Origin: Gammaproteobacteria bacterium
GTDB taxonomy: Bacteria; Pseudomonadota; Gammaproteobacteria; Pseudomonadales; Azotimanducaceae
Length of the DNA stretch: 43,136 nucleotides
NCBI GenBank assembly: GCA_009845835.1
Contig: VXYV01000072.1
Location: 1-43,136, forward strand
Direction: 5' to 3'
A program made the position numbers and the translations under genes. The notes under the pieces were generated by a model that searched no databases, was not told the DNA's origin, and saw only the letters and a program-made list of their open reading frames with translations. Every line of letters begins with the position of its first letter. Position 1 is the stretch's first letter. Positions 8,191-16,784 of this stretch are shown piece after piece.

Positions 8191-8625
8191 ATGAGACCTA
8201 CTAAAACAGCAACTCCAGAATCACAAGGAAGGTTAACAATTCCCGCCGCGAGTTTGGGGTTGCGACACGTAGCTCTCTATTCGTCAAATTATGAAGCAAG
8301 CAGACAGTTTTATGTGGAATGTCTAGGCCTAATTGTCGATTGGGAACCGGATAACAATAATGTGTATCTGACAAATGGGACGGACAACATAGCGCTACAT
8401 CGGGTACAAAAAAAACATTTCTCAGACGACACTACACTTGATCATATTGGGTTCGTTGTAGCTTGCATGCAGGATGTGGACCTGTGGTATGAGTATTTCC
8501 GAAGTGTTAATGTATCCACGGATGGTCAGCCAAGGACGCATCGAGATGGTGCACGAAGTTTTTATGTTTGGGATCCCGATGGGGTGAAAGTTCAGATCAT
8601 GTACCACCCAAAGATCTCCCTCTAG
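8191..8625 (+). CDS. VOC superfamily (glyoxalase/dioxygenase-like) protein
   Basis: 144 residues with two beta-alpha-beta-beta-beta modules. Likely metal ligands are His26 (LRHVAL), His70 (IALH), His85 (LDHIGF) and, at the place usually held by Glu, Gln135 (KVQIMYHP). The DPDG turn at 128-131 is typical. The substrate cannot be told: VOC proteins include glyoxalase I, dioxygenases and antibiotic-binding proteins. The Gln in place of Glu may alter metal binding. The gene is alone on its strand, with no clear ribosome site. Confidence 0.8.
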   Translation: MRPTKTATPESQGRLTIPAASLGLRHVALYSSNYEASRQFYVECLGLIVDWEPDNNNVYLTNGTDNIALHRVQKKHFSDDTTLDHIGFVVACMQDVDLWYEYFRSVNVSTDGQPRTHRDGARSFYVWDPDGVKVQIMYHPKISL

Positions 8626-8900
8626 TTTTAGATCGTGTAAGGAAGCAATTTGTCAATGAATGTAATCTGTGAACCTATAAGACTGAATCAGGTTGTCTCG
8701 AATATGCACGCGACATACAATACAAAGCATTGTGTGTGTCGACGTGCAGAGGCTGAACCACAATAAATGCACAATCGTCTTCAGTGTTTGGAACAAGATT
8801 AGCATTATTGGAGAAATCGACAGCGACAACAGCGCCAACTGAATTACAACATTCAGAAAGTTGACTAGCTCAGAACTTGAAAAGATATAATTTTCTTCGA

Positions 8901-8921
8901 CGACAGCAAGTCGTTGTTTTA
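8901..8921 (+). terminator. Small hairpin followed by T-rich run
   Basis: ACGAC (8901-8905) pairs with GTCGT (8911-8915) around an AGCAA loop, followed by TGTTTT. The stem is only 5 base pairs, so termination would be weak. It may instead be a leader structure of the next gene. Confidence 0.25.
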
Positions 8922-8933
8922 AGTTATAACTTG
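8922..8933 (+). promoter_or_regulatory. Perfect 12-base palindrome upstream of the membrane-protein gene
   Basis: AAGTTATAACTT is its own reverse complement and ends 21 bases before the ATG at 8955. The position suits an operator for a dimeric regulator, but AT-rich palindromes can arise by chance. Confidence 0.3.
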
Positions 8934-8954
8934 TACTTTTAGAGAGAATCACAC

Positions 8955-9443
8955 ATGAAAAAAGCCGGAAAAATTATTGCTAGTGTTTTTGCTTCCATTG
9001 GGATCATCGTATCCCTCGTTGTATTCGTGACGGCGATAGCAATGCAAGTTGCTCAGGAAAATCCTGAAGAGATTTCCGAAGCTATAGGCGATAGCGTGGA
9101 CCAAGCGACAGCAGATTTGTCGGATGCTGAGAAGGAGCAAGCACAACAAAGTGCAGAATTCATAGAAAAATGGATGCTAAACACAGATTTTCAAGAAATG
9201 CGAGGTCACGGAATCCTCGGCGCGCTCTTGTCCCTGATTGTTCTTGTAACTGTTCTGATCAACGTTAGTAGTATGCCAGTCATTACACCTGCGATCGCGA
9301 GCCTTGCAGCAGTTGCTGGTGTTCTTTTCTGTGGTTTAGCCATTACCATAGTCATGGTCCCGACGTTAATCGGTTGTGTTTTGGTTCTTGTCGCAAGTTT
9401 TGGTGAGGCCAAGGCTGTAACGAGTGAAATCGAGAATGAATAA
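8955..9443 (+). CDS. Small multi-pass membrane protein of unknown function
   Basis: 162 residues. A basic start (MKKAGK) leads into a first hydrophobic helix (about 7-31). A charged, Glu/Asp/Gln-rich stretch (about 33-82) follows and is probably outside the membrane. The rest holds three further hydrophobic stretches (about 87-104, 112-134 and 136-149) and an acidic tail. Purine-rich AGAGAGAA precedes the ATG. I recognise no family. It stands alone, flanked by spacers with palindromes and stem-loops, which suggests its own regulation. Confidence 0.65.
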   Translation: MKKAGKIIASVFASIGIIVSLVVFVTAIAMQVAQENPEEISEAIGDSVDQATADLSDAEKEQAQQSAEFIEKWMLNTDFQEMRGHGILGALLSLIVLVTVLINVSSMPVITPAIASLAAVAGVLFCGLAITIVMVPTLIGCVLVLVASFGEAKAVTSEIENE

Positions 9444-9480
9444 ATCAGATTGTTGACATAACAGGAGGGATTTTTGTGTT

Positions 9481-9506
9481 CTAACAAAAGGTTTCTGATT
9501 TGTTAG
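9481..9506 (+). terminator. Stem-loop after the membrane-protein gene
   Basis: CTAACAAA (9481-9488) and TTTGTTAG (9499-9506) form a perfect 8-base-pair stem with a 10-base loop, 38 bases after the stop codon. No long T-run follows. It could end or stabilise the transcript. Confidence 0.4.
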
Positions 9507-9588
9507 TACTCGTTCTATCTTAGTACAAAAGTAGTTTTTGCCGTCTTGGCGACGTAGACTACGATAAACGTAGCATATACAACCACTA

Positions 9589-9629
9589 ATGCAACCACTT
9601 TTCTCACCTCTCGGCCTTATTGGTTGCAT
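9589..9629. repeat. 9-base perfect inverted repeat in the convergent spacer
   Basis: ATGCAACCA (9589-9597) and TGGTTGCAT (9621-9629) are separated by 23 bases, between the 3' ends of the membrane-protein gene and coq7. It may be a shared stem-loop for transcript ends. The arm length is above what is common by chance in a gap of this size. Confidence 0.4.
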
Positions 9630-9673
9630 AAGACAATACCCTGAAGATCGTGAGAACGAACCGTGACAGTCCG

Positions 9674-10303
9674 TTAAAAATGTTTCGTGGTTTTTGTCAT
9701 TACTCGAGACATGGCAGCCATCTTACGTTTTATTACTTGTGGAAATTCAATGCCACCGTCTTGCAAGGCAGTTCGCTGATGTCTTTCTTCATCCAACCGA
9801 ATTTTTTTCAAAATCGAATGACTTCGGACGTCCCTACCCGATAATGTATTCAGGTGTCGATCAAGATGCTTACAGACTTCATCTTCGGTCGCTTCGACAA
9901 AACCCAAACTTATTCGATCTCCCAGTAATCCAGAAACCACACCTAAACCAACGGATGCACCGAAAAAGAATGGAGTGAGCGCACTTGTAGAGCTTCCTAA
10001 TTCAATTAATCTAGTTTTACACCAATCTAAGTGTACTCGCTCTTCCGCCGCCGCTTGCATTAAATGTTCACGAACGTTTTTATCGCGCGCTACTAAAGCT
10101 TGTCCCTCGTATAGGCCTTGCGCGCAAACTTCGCCCGTATGGTTAACACGCATTAACTGCGCTGACTTTTTTGCTTCCGCACACGTTAGTTTGCATTCTT
10201 CATCGATAGGTAGAACAGTAGGTTGCTGGGTACCGACGACAGAACGTAATCCGGCATCTACGATACGAATAAACCGATCTATTTTTGACTTACTGATGAA
10301 CAT
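9674..10303 (-). CDS. coq7: Coq7-type demethoxyubiquinone hydroxylase
   Basis: A di-iron monooxygenase that adds the C6 hydroxyl in ubiquinone synthesis, in place of the flavin enzyme UbiF of E. coli. In 209 residues it shows all expected iron ligands: Glu58 in NHTGEVCAQG, E88-R-V-H91, a Glu in the EATEDEV stretch (137 or 140), and E172-E-R-H175. The hydrophobic segment around 108-135 fits its peripheral membrane attachment. It is last in a run after purD, starting 8 bases beyond the purD stop, so it is probably in the same transcript. Downstream is the stem-loop-rich convergent spacer. Confidence 0.95.
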   Translation of the reverse strand: MFISKSKIDRFIRIVDAGLRSVVGTQQPTVLPIDEECKLTCAEAKKSAQLMRVNHTGEVCAQGLYEGQALVARDKNVREHLMQAAAEERVHLDWCKTRLIELGSSTSALTPFFFGASVGLGVVSGLLGDRISLGFVEATEDEVCKHLDRHLNTLSGRDVRSHSILKKIRLDEERHQRTALQDGGIEFPQVIKRKMAAMSRVMTKTTKHF

Positions 10304-10311
10304 TCTTGTCT

Positions 10312-11589
10312 CTATCGTCCCAATGCTTTACTTCCAATATCAGACCTAAAGTGCATGTCTTTCCATTGGATTGCTTGCGCGCGAGCATACGCGCGGTCAA
10401 TCGCTTGAACCGTCGACTTCCCTGCTCCGAGTACCGCTAAGACTCGCCCTCCACTTGTAAGTACTTCACCTTCACCGTTAGAGCGTGTACCAGCATGAAA
10501 AATCTTCGTATGTTGTTGAGTTTGATTTAACCCACTAATCCTTAATCCGGTTTGATAATTCCCTGGATAGCCACCAGAAGCGAGTACGACTGCCACCGTA
10601 CAATTTGAATCAAATTCCAACTCAGTACCGACTAAACCATCCCCTAGTGCAAGTTCACACATTGCCGCAAGATCCGACTTCAACCTGTACAAAACTGGTT
10701 GTGCTTCTGGATCACCAAAACGGCAGTTAAATTCCACGACATAGGGCTCACAATCAGAAATCATGAGTCCAACATACAAAAATCCTTGGAATGGATTTCC
10801 TTCTATAGCCATCCCCTGAATTGTCGGATTCACAATTCGCTCCATTACCTGCGCTTCAATTGCAGAAGTCAAGACGGGTGCAGGGGAATATGCTCCCATC
10901 CCTCCAGTGTTTGGACCTTCGTCGCCATCGAATACCGGTTTGTGGTCTTGTGAACTCGCAAACGGAACAGCAACTTTACCATCTGTCATAACGATAAAAC
11001 TTGCCTCTTCTCCGACGAGAAATTCTTCAATAACGATCTTTCTCCCTGCTTGTCCAAAAGCCTGGCCCGAGAGCATGTTTTCAGCGGTTTCCATTGCAGC
11101 TCCTCGCGTTGTCGAAATCACTACACCTTTACCTGCAGCCAACCCATCCGCTTTGAGAACTACCGGTAGAGTTACGTCTTCCAAATGTGCTATCGCCTCG
11201 CAAATATCACTAGTTACAAAAGCGCGTGCTGTCGGTATGTTGTGTCGTTGCATGAAAGCTTTAGCAAATGATTTCGACGACTCTAACTGTCCAGCTGCTT
11301 GAGAAGGCGCAAAACACTTTAAGTCGTGCATATCGAATTGATCACGAATACCCTCAGCAATCGGTTGTTCCGGTCCAACAATAGTAAGTTCAATATTTTT
11401 GTGCTTCACAAAGTCTATGAGGCTAGCATGATCATTCACTTCGAGTGCAATATTAGTTACGCCGGGTTCACTTTGTGTTCCATAGTTTCCAGGCGCCACA
11501 TAAACCTGTGACACTTGCGGACTCTTCGCTAAACACCATGCCAAGGCATGTTCTCTTCCACCTGGACCAATGACTAGAACTTGCATCAT
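10312..11589 (-). CDS. purD: Phosphoribosylamine-glycine ligase (GAR synthetase)
   Basis: Joins phosphoribosylamine and glycine with ATP to give GAR, the second step of purine synthesis. The ATP-grasp enzyme is 425 residues, standard length. It begins with VLVIGPGGREHALAW, and has VLKADGLAAGKGVV, FGDPEAQP, and the GGMGAYSP glycine-rich block. Two ATGs are in tandem (11589 and 11586); a GGAG site 5 or 8 bases upstream serves either. It lies 12 bases after purH, the usual purH-purD pair. Confidence 0.97.
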   Translation of the reverse strand: MMQVLVIGPGGREHALAWCLAKSPQVSQVYVAPGNYGTQSEPGVTNIALEVNDHASLIDFVKHKNIELTIVGPEQPIAEGIRDQFDMHDLKCFAPSQAAGQLESSKSFAKAFMQRHNIPTARAFVTSDICEAIAHLEDVTLPVVLKADGLAAGKGVVISTTRGAAMETAENMLSGQAFGQAGRKIVIEEFLVGEEASFIVMTDGKVAVPFASSQDHKPVFDGDEGPNTGGMGAYSPAPVLTSAIEAQVMERIVNPTIQGMAIEGNPFQGFLYVGLMISDCEPYVVEFNCRFGDPEAQPVLYRLKSDLAAMCELALGDGLVGTELEFDSNCTVAVVLASGGYPGNYQTGLRISGLNQTQQHTKIFHAGTRSNGEGEVLTSGGRVLAVLGAGKSTVQAIDRAYARAQAIQWKDMHFRSDIGSKALGR

Positions 11590-11601
11590 CTTGTCTCCAC
11601 T

Positions 11602-13146
11602 TTAATGTCGAAAATGTCGCATTCCTGTGAAAACCATCGCAATCTGATGCGCATTAGCTGCTTCAATCACAGCATTATCTTGAACTGAACCGCCAGGTTG
11701 TATAACTGCACTTATTCCTGCATTACTTGCGATTTCCATACTATCTGGAAAAGGAAAAAATGCATCCGAAGCTAAAACTGCACCACTGGTATCTAAACCC
11801 TCGTCTTGTGCTTTCCATAACGCGATTCGCACACTCATTACGCGACTAGTCTGCCCTCCACCGATTCCTATGCTTCGCCGGTCAGAAGCAAGTACGATCG
11901 CATTCGACTTTACGAACCGTACAACGCGCCAAGCAAACTCTAAATCGAGTTTCTCGAATTCGTCGGGCTGACGTTTCGTAACACAGCGATAAGTGTCATA
12001 AGCTATTGGGTTTTGATCGGCTTGCTGATATAAAAAACCACTACCGGATTGTTGCACATTCATACGATCATTGATTGACTGATGTTCACCTATTTCTATT
12101 AATCTCACGGCAGGACGTATCATAGCGGCATCCAGTGCTGCAAGTTGAAACCTAGGTGCAAGAATCACTTCGACAAATTGGGCTTGCAAAATGGTACTAA
12201 CTGTTTCTGCATCAACTTCTCGATTAAAAGCAATCACCCCACCAAAAGCAGACGTTGGGTCGCAACCAAACGCGGCTTCATAGGCTTCCTTAGTGGTATT
12301 TCGTTGAGCTACGCCACATGGTGTGTTGTGTTTAACAATAACGCAGGTTGGATCAAAAAAACTACTCACGGTTGTAAACGCTGCCGTGGCATCCGCTATA
12401 TTGTTGTAGGACAGTTCCTTTCCCTGCAAAAGTTTGTCTGTGGAAAATGTTTGAAGATTCGTCGATGAAGTTATGTAATAACCTGCTCGTTGATGAGGGT
12501 TTTCGCCATAACGTAAAGGTTGTCGTAAATCAGCAGAAAACAACAACTTTTCTGGTAGTGGCTCTTCTTTCGAAAAATAATTGGCAATCACGATATCGTA
12601 AGCTGCTATGTGTTGGAAGGCTTTGCTAGCCATAGCAATTCGATATTCAAGATTAATCTTTCCCAAGGAAAGTAAGTCAATCACCTCTGAATAATCGGTC
12701 GGTTCAACAACAACGAGTACATGTTGATGATTCTTCGCGGCGGCGCGAATCAAGGTAGGTCCCCCAATATCAATATTATCGACTGCGTCAGTGTGGGTAT
12801 GGTTTGGATTGCTAATTGTCCGTTCAAACGGATAGAGATTAACAACCACGAGGTCGATTTCACTTATCTTATGTGATTTGACCGTCTCTTCATCGTAGAT
12901 TCTACGGGAAAGTATCCCACCGTGAATCAACGGATGGAGCGTTTTGACTCTACCATCCATAATTTCGGGAAACTCAGTGACTTGTGAGAGTTCGGTGTAC
13001 AGTATGTCGTTGTCCTGTAAAGTTCGTCCGGTCCCACCCGTTGCTATGAGCTCACAGCCAAGTTTTCTTAGTGAGTCTGCTAATTCGGTTAGACCGGATT
13101 TGTCAGACACAGAAAGAAGTGCACGTTTGGGAATAAATTCTGTCAT
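11602..13146 (-). CDS. purH: Bifunctional AICAR transformylase/IMP cyclohydrolase
   Basis: Catalyses the last two steps of IMP synthesis. At 514 residues it has the full two-domain layout. The N-terminal cyclohydrolase domain shows RALLSVSDKSGL and GRVKTLHP. The C-terminal transformylase has VKHNTPCGVA, which holds the catalytic Lys-His pair, then LRYGENPHQ upstream and the GGQTSRV block. The carboxy end IAMVFTGMRHFRH is typical. It sits 26 bases after prmA and 12 before purD, a gammaproteobacterial order (prmA, purH, purD), but without the dusB and fis genes often found between prmA and purH. Confidence 0.97.
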   Translation of the reverse strand: MTEFIPKRALLSVSDKSGLTELADSLRKLGCELIATGGTGRTLQDNDILYTELSQVTEFPEIMDGRVKTLHPLIHGGILSRRIYDEETVKSHKISEIDLVVVNLYPFERTISNPNHTHTDAVDNIDIGGPTLIRAAAKNHQHVLVVVEPTDYSEVIDLLSLGKINLEYRIAMASKAFQHIAAYDIVIANYFSKEEPLPEKLLFSADLRQPLRYGENPHQRAGYYITSSTNLQTFSTDKLLQGKELSYNNIADATAAFTTVSSFFDPTCVIVKHNTPCGVAQRNTTKEAYEAAFGCDPTSAFGGVIAFNREVDAETVSTILQAQFVEVILAPRFQLAALDAAMIRPAVRLIEIGEHQSINDRMNVQQSGSGFLYQQADQNPIAYDTYRCVTKRQPDEFEKLDLEFAWRVVRFVKSNAIVLASDRRSIGIGGGQTSRVMSVRIALWKAQDEGLDTSGAVLASDAFFPFPDSMEIASNAGISAVIQPGGSVQDNAVIEAANAHQIAMVFTGMRHFRH

Positions 13147-13172
13147 TTCCGGTAGTTGTCTTTATGCGTAAA

Positions 13173-14042
13173 TTAGGCTCGGGCCTTGCACCCATGAATC
13201 AGCAGCCATTCATCCTGCCAATCCGTTTGCTGGAATTCTATACCTGAGTAAGCACAGGTGATTGCCGCATATTGCTCTCGAAGAACCCCAGATAGCACAA
13301 TTTCTCCTCCAACCATGAGCAATTCTGACAACCGATCCGCGTAGTTAACTAACACATTCAAAAGAATGTTAGCAATGATAACGTCAAACTCTTGATTAAG
13401 TTTTGAGATACTCGATTCTAGAGAAACCTCCACCTGGTTGAATTGTGCATTTTCTAACGCGGTTTCGAGACTTAGTCGGTCATTATCAACCAATACGACA
13501 CTCCCTGCTCCTAATTTTTTTGCAGCAATTCCGAGTATACCTGAACCACAGCCGAAATCCAATACTCTTTTCCCAATCAAATTTTGTTTGGATAACCATT
13601 GGAGGCACATCGCTGTTGTCGGGTGCTCACCGGTCCCAAACGCTAAACCAGGATCTAATTTAATGACCGTTTGCGTTGTTGTTTCAGTGTAATGTCGCGG
13701 GCAAACGCTTATGTGACCAAATGTGTTTGGTAAAAGCGATTTTTGCCATTCACCGATCCAATCCTGTTCGGGTAGGAAATCGACTCGACGTTGTTTTATA
13801 CCAAATTGATCTAAAACGTCAGGTAATATTGCTGGATTGAAGTTTACCGGAAATATCGCTTGAAGAAAAGTTCGGTCCCAAAGTAGTTCCGAGTCTAAGT
13901 TAGTTTCGAAAACCGCATTTCCATCTGCGCTCGACAGACTTACTGATACAACTCCTAGTCGTTGGAGTTCAGCGGTTAGGCGTTCGATCAAACAACTATC
14001 GACAGGAAAAGATACCCTTAGCCATGACATTTTGATACCCAA
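13173..14042 (-). CDS. prmA: Ribosomal protein L11 methyltransferase
   Basis: An AdoMet-dependent enzyme that trimethylates several amines of ribosomal protein L11. The N-terminal substrate-recognition domain (about 5-110) is followed by the PrmA signature LAFGTGEHPTT (133-143) and the AdoMet loop DFGCGSG (162-168). NILLN, the motif at the active site of N-methyltransferases of this type, is present as IANILLN. The length, 289, is typical. The first ATG is at 14042; the ATG at 14030 (MSWLRVSF) matches the family start better. It begins 6 bases after the preceding unknown gene. Confidence 0.95.
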   Translation of the reverse strand: MGIKMSWLRVSFPVDSCLIERLTAELQRLGVVSVSLSSADGNAVFETNLDSELLWDRTFLQAIFPVNFNPAILPDVLDQFGIKQRRVDFLPEQDWIGEWQKSLLPNTFGHISVCPRHYTETTTQTVIKLDPGLAFGTGEHPTTAMCLQWLSKQNLIGKRVLDFGCGSGILGIAAKKLGAGSVVLVDNDRLSLETALENAQFNQVEVSLESSISKLNQEFDVIIANILLNVLVNYADRLSELLMVGGEIVLSGVLREQYAAITCAYSGIEFQQTDWQDEWLLIHGCKARA

Positions 14043-14048
14043 TCTACT

Positions 14049-14825
14049 TTAATCAAAGGTTTCGCGGAATCCGTCCGATTGCGCTTCCGGTACAAAATCA
14101 TTGTCTTCATTGAGTTCTCTGTCTTCCACGTTAGGCATAGCGCAATCAAACGAATGGTAATTGATCTGCAGATCTCGATCGATTGTTGTTCCCCCTGATT
14201 TCAGATGTACTTTCAGCGTAAATCGAGTCATTACTTCAGAATCTAGTTCCGTTACATGCTCAAAAGTCTGGGTACTTTCGTAACGTTTCACTTTTAACCA
14301 CGGAAACACCTTGAACGGTTCACGCGCTTCGCTCGTAATCTCTTTTAGTCTACCAAACACTGGATCAATCACAACGGTGTTACTTAAATTTGAATGAACT
14401 CTGTCGTTCTTATATTTTTTCTTAAATTCGAAGCTGAATCGAATTCCCTCTAGGTCTTCCTCGACAAACTCAAGGGTCTGTTCATCGATGAATTCAAAGT
14501 TCACAATACTCGGGATACGTTGCCGTGTTGGAGGAACGTAGTTAGCAAACTGGGTATTTGTTGGTACTTCGCCATTGATATCACGTAGTTGCCACTGCTC
14601 TTGTTTAGATTCCCACGGCGTATATCTTTCGGACACCCTTAGATTCCTGTTTATCGTCGTCTCAACTGTATACGCACACGTTTGAGATGAACTTGTCATT
14701 CCAGCATTTGGTTCAAACACTTGCCGGATAAGGTACGCTTTTTCAGCCTCGGATATCGTAGCATCCAACTGTGAATTCGAGACCATTACCGGAACGAGAA
14801 TTAAAACGACAAATACTAGTTTCAT
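14049..14825 (-). CDS. Exported protein of unknown function, first gene of the prmA-purHD-coq7 run
   Basis: 258 residues from the ATG at 14825. That start is chosen because it gives a signal peptide (MKLVFVVLILVPVMVSNS) with a GAAAGA ribosome site; the frame is open to 15002, but the added residues are basic and look non-coding. The mature part is rich in charged and aromatic residues, has an alternating pattern that suggests a beta-rich fold, two cysteines in its body, and an acidic tail (NEDNDFVPEAQSD). I recognise no family. The 6-base gap to prmA suggests co-transcription with a methyltransferase and purine genes, though a shared role is not apparent. Confidence 0.65.
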   Translation of the reverse strand: MKLVFVVLILVPVMVSNSQLDATISEAEKAYLIRQVFEPNAGMTSSSQTCAYTVETTINRNLRVSERYTPWESKQEQWQLRDINGEVPTNTQFANYVPPTRQRIPSIVNFEFIDEQTLEFVEEDLEGIRFSFEFKKKYKNDRVHSNLSNTVVIDPVFGRLKEITSEAREPFKVFPWLKVKRYESTQTFEHVTELDSEVMTRFTLKVHLKSGGTTIDRDLQINYHSFDCAMPNVEDRELNEDNDFVPEAQSDGFRETFD

Positions 14826-15050
14826 TCTTTCAGGCGCTGAGTCCACTAGTTTTATGTTAAATTTCACCTTTCTATCGCGCCGTAGTGCTGTTTTACACCG
14901 TTCTAAGTGGAATCTGAGGCGAGAAGCATTAATCATTGGGCATTGACTATTAAAATATAGAGCGTGAAGAAAATTCGTAATACACTTTAAAATAATTCTC
15001 AATTCTATACGAGACGCGAATTATTCAGGTGACTGACTCGACTGCTTCCT

Positions 15051-15917
15051 ATGACTGACGGGACGACTTACTCAGGTGCGAGTACTAAAACGAAACGTCA
15101 TATTGTTGACGTCCTGATCGAAGAACGTGCCGTAAATCTGATGCGCCATCCGGCTTTGTGGCGGGTAATTAAAGCATTGAGTTACCGCATACTTGGTTAT
15201 GACCGAGCCGTGCAAATGGCTGACACCATCGCCCCCTTGCGCGGTAAAGAAACATTTCAGTATATGTCGAATTTGCTGCAATTGCAACTTAGCGTTACCG
15301 GCAAACAATATATTCCAGCTTCAGGTGCTGCAATCGTGACCCCAAATCACCCGGCTGGAATAGCAGACGGAATCGCCGTGTGGGATGCAATCAAAGAGAT
15401 TCGGCAAGATATCATATTTGTAGCAAATAGAGACGCTATTCGGGCCTCGCCTGGACTTGCTGATATTATCATACCCGTGGAATGGAGAGACGAATTTCGA
15501 TCTCCAAAACGTAACCGTGAAACCATTAGGGCTTTACAACAAGCGATTAAAGATGAACGGTTGATAGTAATCTTTCCTTCCGGGAAGCTAGCACTGCCCA
15601 GTTTTTTTGGATTAGTCGAACAACCCTGGCAAATCACCGCCTTGCAACTCGCTCAAAAATATGAACTAGACGTTATTCCCATCCACATCAAAGGTCACAA
15701 CACTTTCTTTTTTTACGCCGTCTCGTATATCAACAACGAACTTCGTGATATGAGTTTGTTTCGAGAATTACTTAATAAATCGGGACAAAGTTATCAACTC
15801 ACCATAGGTGAACCAACACGGGTTGAAGGTAACGTAACCGAAACTACCAAGAAACTGCAAAATTTTGTTTTGAAAGATTTGGGAAGTGGGAAGACAGCTT
15901 TCTCGGACAACACCTAA
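15051..15917 (+). CDS. PlsC-like glycerophosphate/lysophospholipid acyltransferase
   Basis: 288 residues of the LPLAT superfamily, which moves acyl groups onto phospholipid or related acceptors at the inner membrane face. The catalytic motif is TPNHPAGIADG with His100 and Asp106, one residue wider than the standard HX4D, as in the NHPxGxxDG variants. The acceptor motif is FPSGK at 175-179 where PlsC has FPEGT. A third block, VIPIHIKG, follows. No strong transmembrane helix is seen, so it may be peripheral. It is divergent from the prmA operon. The precise substrate is not resolved. Confidence 0.8.
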   Translation: MTDGTTYSGASTKTKRHIVDVLIEERAVNLMRHPALWRVIKALSYRILGYDRAVQMADTIAPLRGKETFQYMSNLLQLQLSVTGKQYIPASGAAIVTPNHPAGIADGIAVWDAIKEIRQDIIFVANRDAIRASPGLADIIIPVEWRDEFRSPKRNRETIRALQQAIKDERLIVIFPSGKLALPSFFGLVEQPWQITALQLAQKYELDVIPIHIKGHNTFFFYAVSYINNELRDMSLFRELLNKSGQSYQLTIGEPTRVEGNVTETTKKLQNFVLKDLGSGKTAFSDNT

Positions 15918-15989
15918 CCAATTTCTTCGATCTTGTCAGTTCAATTGTGTCTACTTGAGTTCCGGAAAGATAGCGCGAGAATTCCATAG

Positions 15990-16754
15990 ATGTCCCAGAA
16001 TACAGATTCTGCGACTGCCTGCGTGTTAATCATCGGGGATGAGATTCTTTCGGGTCGGACCCAAGATCTCAACCTGCAATACATAGCTAAAACGTTGCGC
16101 CGTCAAGGTGTATTAATTTCCGTCGCACATGTGATTCCAGATGTAGAAGAAACCATTATCGAGTATGTCAATGAAACTCGCAACCAACATGACTATGTAC
16201 TCACGACCGGAGGAATCGGTCCGACGCACGACGACATTACCGCAAAATCGATAGCAGCTGCATTCAAAGTACCTCTTATAACGAATGAGGTTATTGCCCA
16301 GAGAATTAGATCATATAGTACATCAACCGACACCTTGAACAACAGATTACGTATGGCTTATGTTCCGCAAGGCGCTGGTTTGATTGAAAACCTGACAGGT
16401 GGTCCCCACGGTTTTTACATCAACAATGTTTATGCAATGGCTGGTATTCCAAGAGTCCTCCAAAGTATGCTCCCGACAATACAGTTTCGTGGAGGGGTAG
16501 TAATGCATTCTGGGGCACTTGAGGTGTTTGTTGGCGAGAGTTGGATCGCCGCCGACCTTAAGCAAATTCAAGAAGAAAACCAAGTGAAGGTTGGTAGTTA
16601 TCCGTTTCGCCGAAAAGGCAAATATTGTACTACCGTCGTCGTTCGAAGTCACGACAAAGAACGAATTTTAAAAGCCTTAGATCGAGTGAAAAACGCAGTG
16701 CAAAGCAGAGGCGAAACAATCGGAAATGTAGAATGCGATTGGCTCCAAGAGTAA
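15990..16754 (+). CDS. CinA N-terminal/MoaB-like molybdopterin-binding-fold protein
   Basis: 254 residues. The MoCF-type domain shows IIGDEILSGRTQD (GDEI at 16-19) and TTGGIGPTHDD at 72-82. C-terminal to it is the KH-like extension seen in CinA proteins (GSYPFRRKGKYCTTVVVR). The nicotinamide-nucleotide deamidase domain of full CinA is absent. Known CinA N-terminal domains act on ADP-ribose or FAD as pyrophosphatases, so a nucleotide-recycling role is more likely than molybdenum cofactor synthesis. It is convergent with the next gene, only 12 bases apart. Confidence 0.85.
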   Translation: MSQNTDSATACVLIIGDEILSGRTQDLNLQYIAKTLRRQGVLISVAHVIPDVEETIIEYVNETRNQHDYVLTTGGIGPTHDDITAKSIAAAFKVPLITNEVIAQRIRSYSTSTDTLNNRLRMAYVPQGAGLIENLTGGPHGFYINNVYAMAGIPRVLQSMLPTIQFRGGVVMHSGALEVFVGESWIAADLKQIQEENQVKVGSYPFRRKGKYCTTVVVRSHDKERILKALDRVKNAVQSRGETIGNVECDWLQE

Positions 16755-16763
16755 CCCAACAAA

Positions 16764-16784
16764 CAACTACGACTTCAATAGTTG
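16764..16784 (-). terminator. Stem-loop between convergent genes
   Basis: CAACTA (16764-16769) and TAGTTG (16779-16784) form a 6-base-pair stem with a 9-base loop. Read on the minus strand it is followed by TTTGTTGGGTT, so it may end the dehydrogenase transcript. It overlaps that gene's stop codon. Confidence 0.3.

Larger units (their letters stand above)
8626..8954 (+). promoter_or_regulatory. Spacer of 329 bases with hairpin and palindrome
   Basis: I find no convincing gene. Near the right end are a small hairpin (8901-8921) and a perfect 12-base palindrome (8922-8933), both just upstream of the membrane-protein gene. A reverse-strand frame at 8653-8952 has no family similarity that I recognise and is treated as chance. 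Confidence 0.4.

Noticed and set aside
8653-8952. 99-codon minus-strand frame in the spacer before the membrane-protein gene
   Set aside because: Hydrophobic but without a recognisable family, no ribosome site, and it would run divergent from the next gene across its palindrome.
9975-11302. Plus-strand frames of 94-131 codons opposite coq7 and purD
   Set aside because: They are antisense shadows of well-supported genes, with compositions that mirror the real genes and no family motifs.
14826-15002. N-terminal extension of the unknown exported protein to 15002
   Set aside because: The extra 59 residues are basic and irregular, whereas the inner ATG has a ribosome site and a proper signal peptide.
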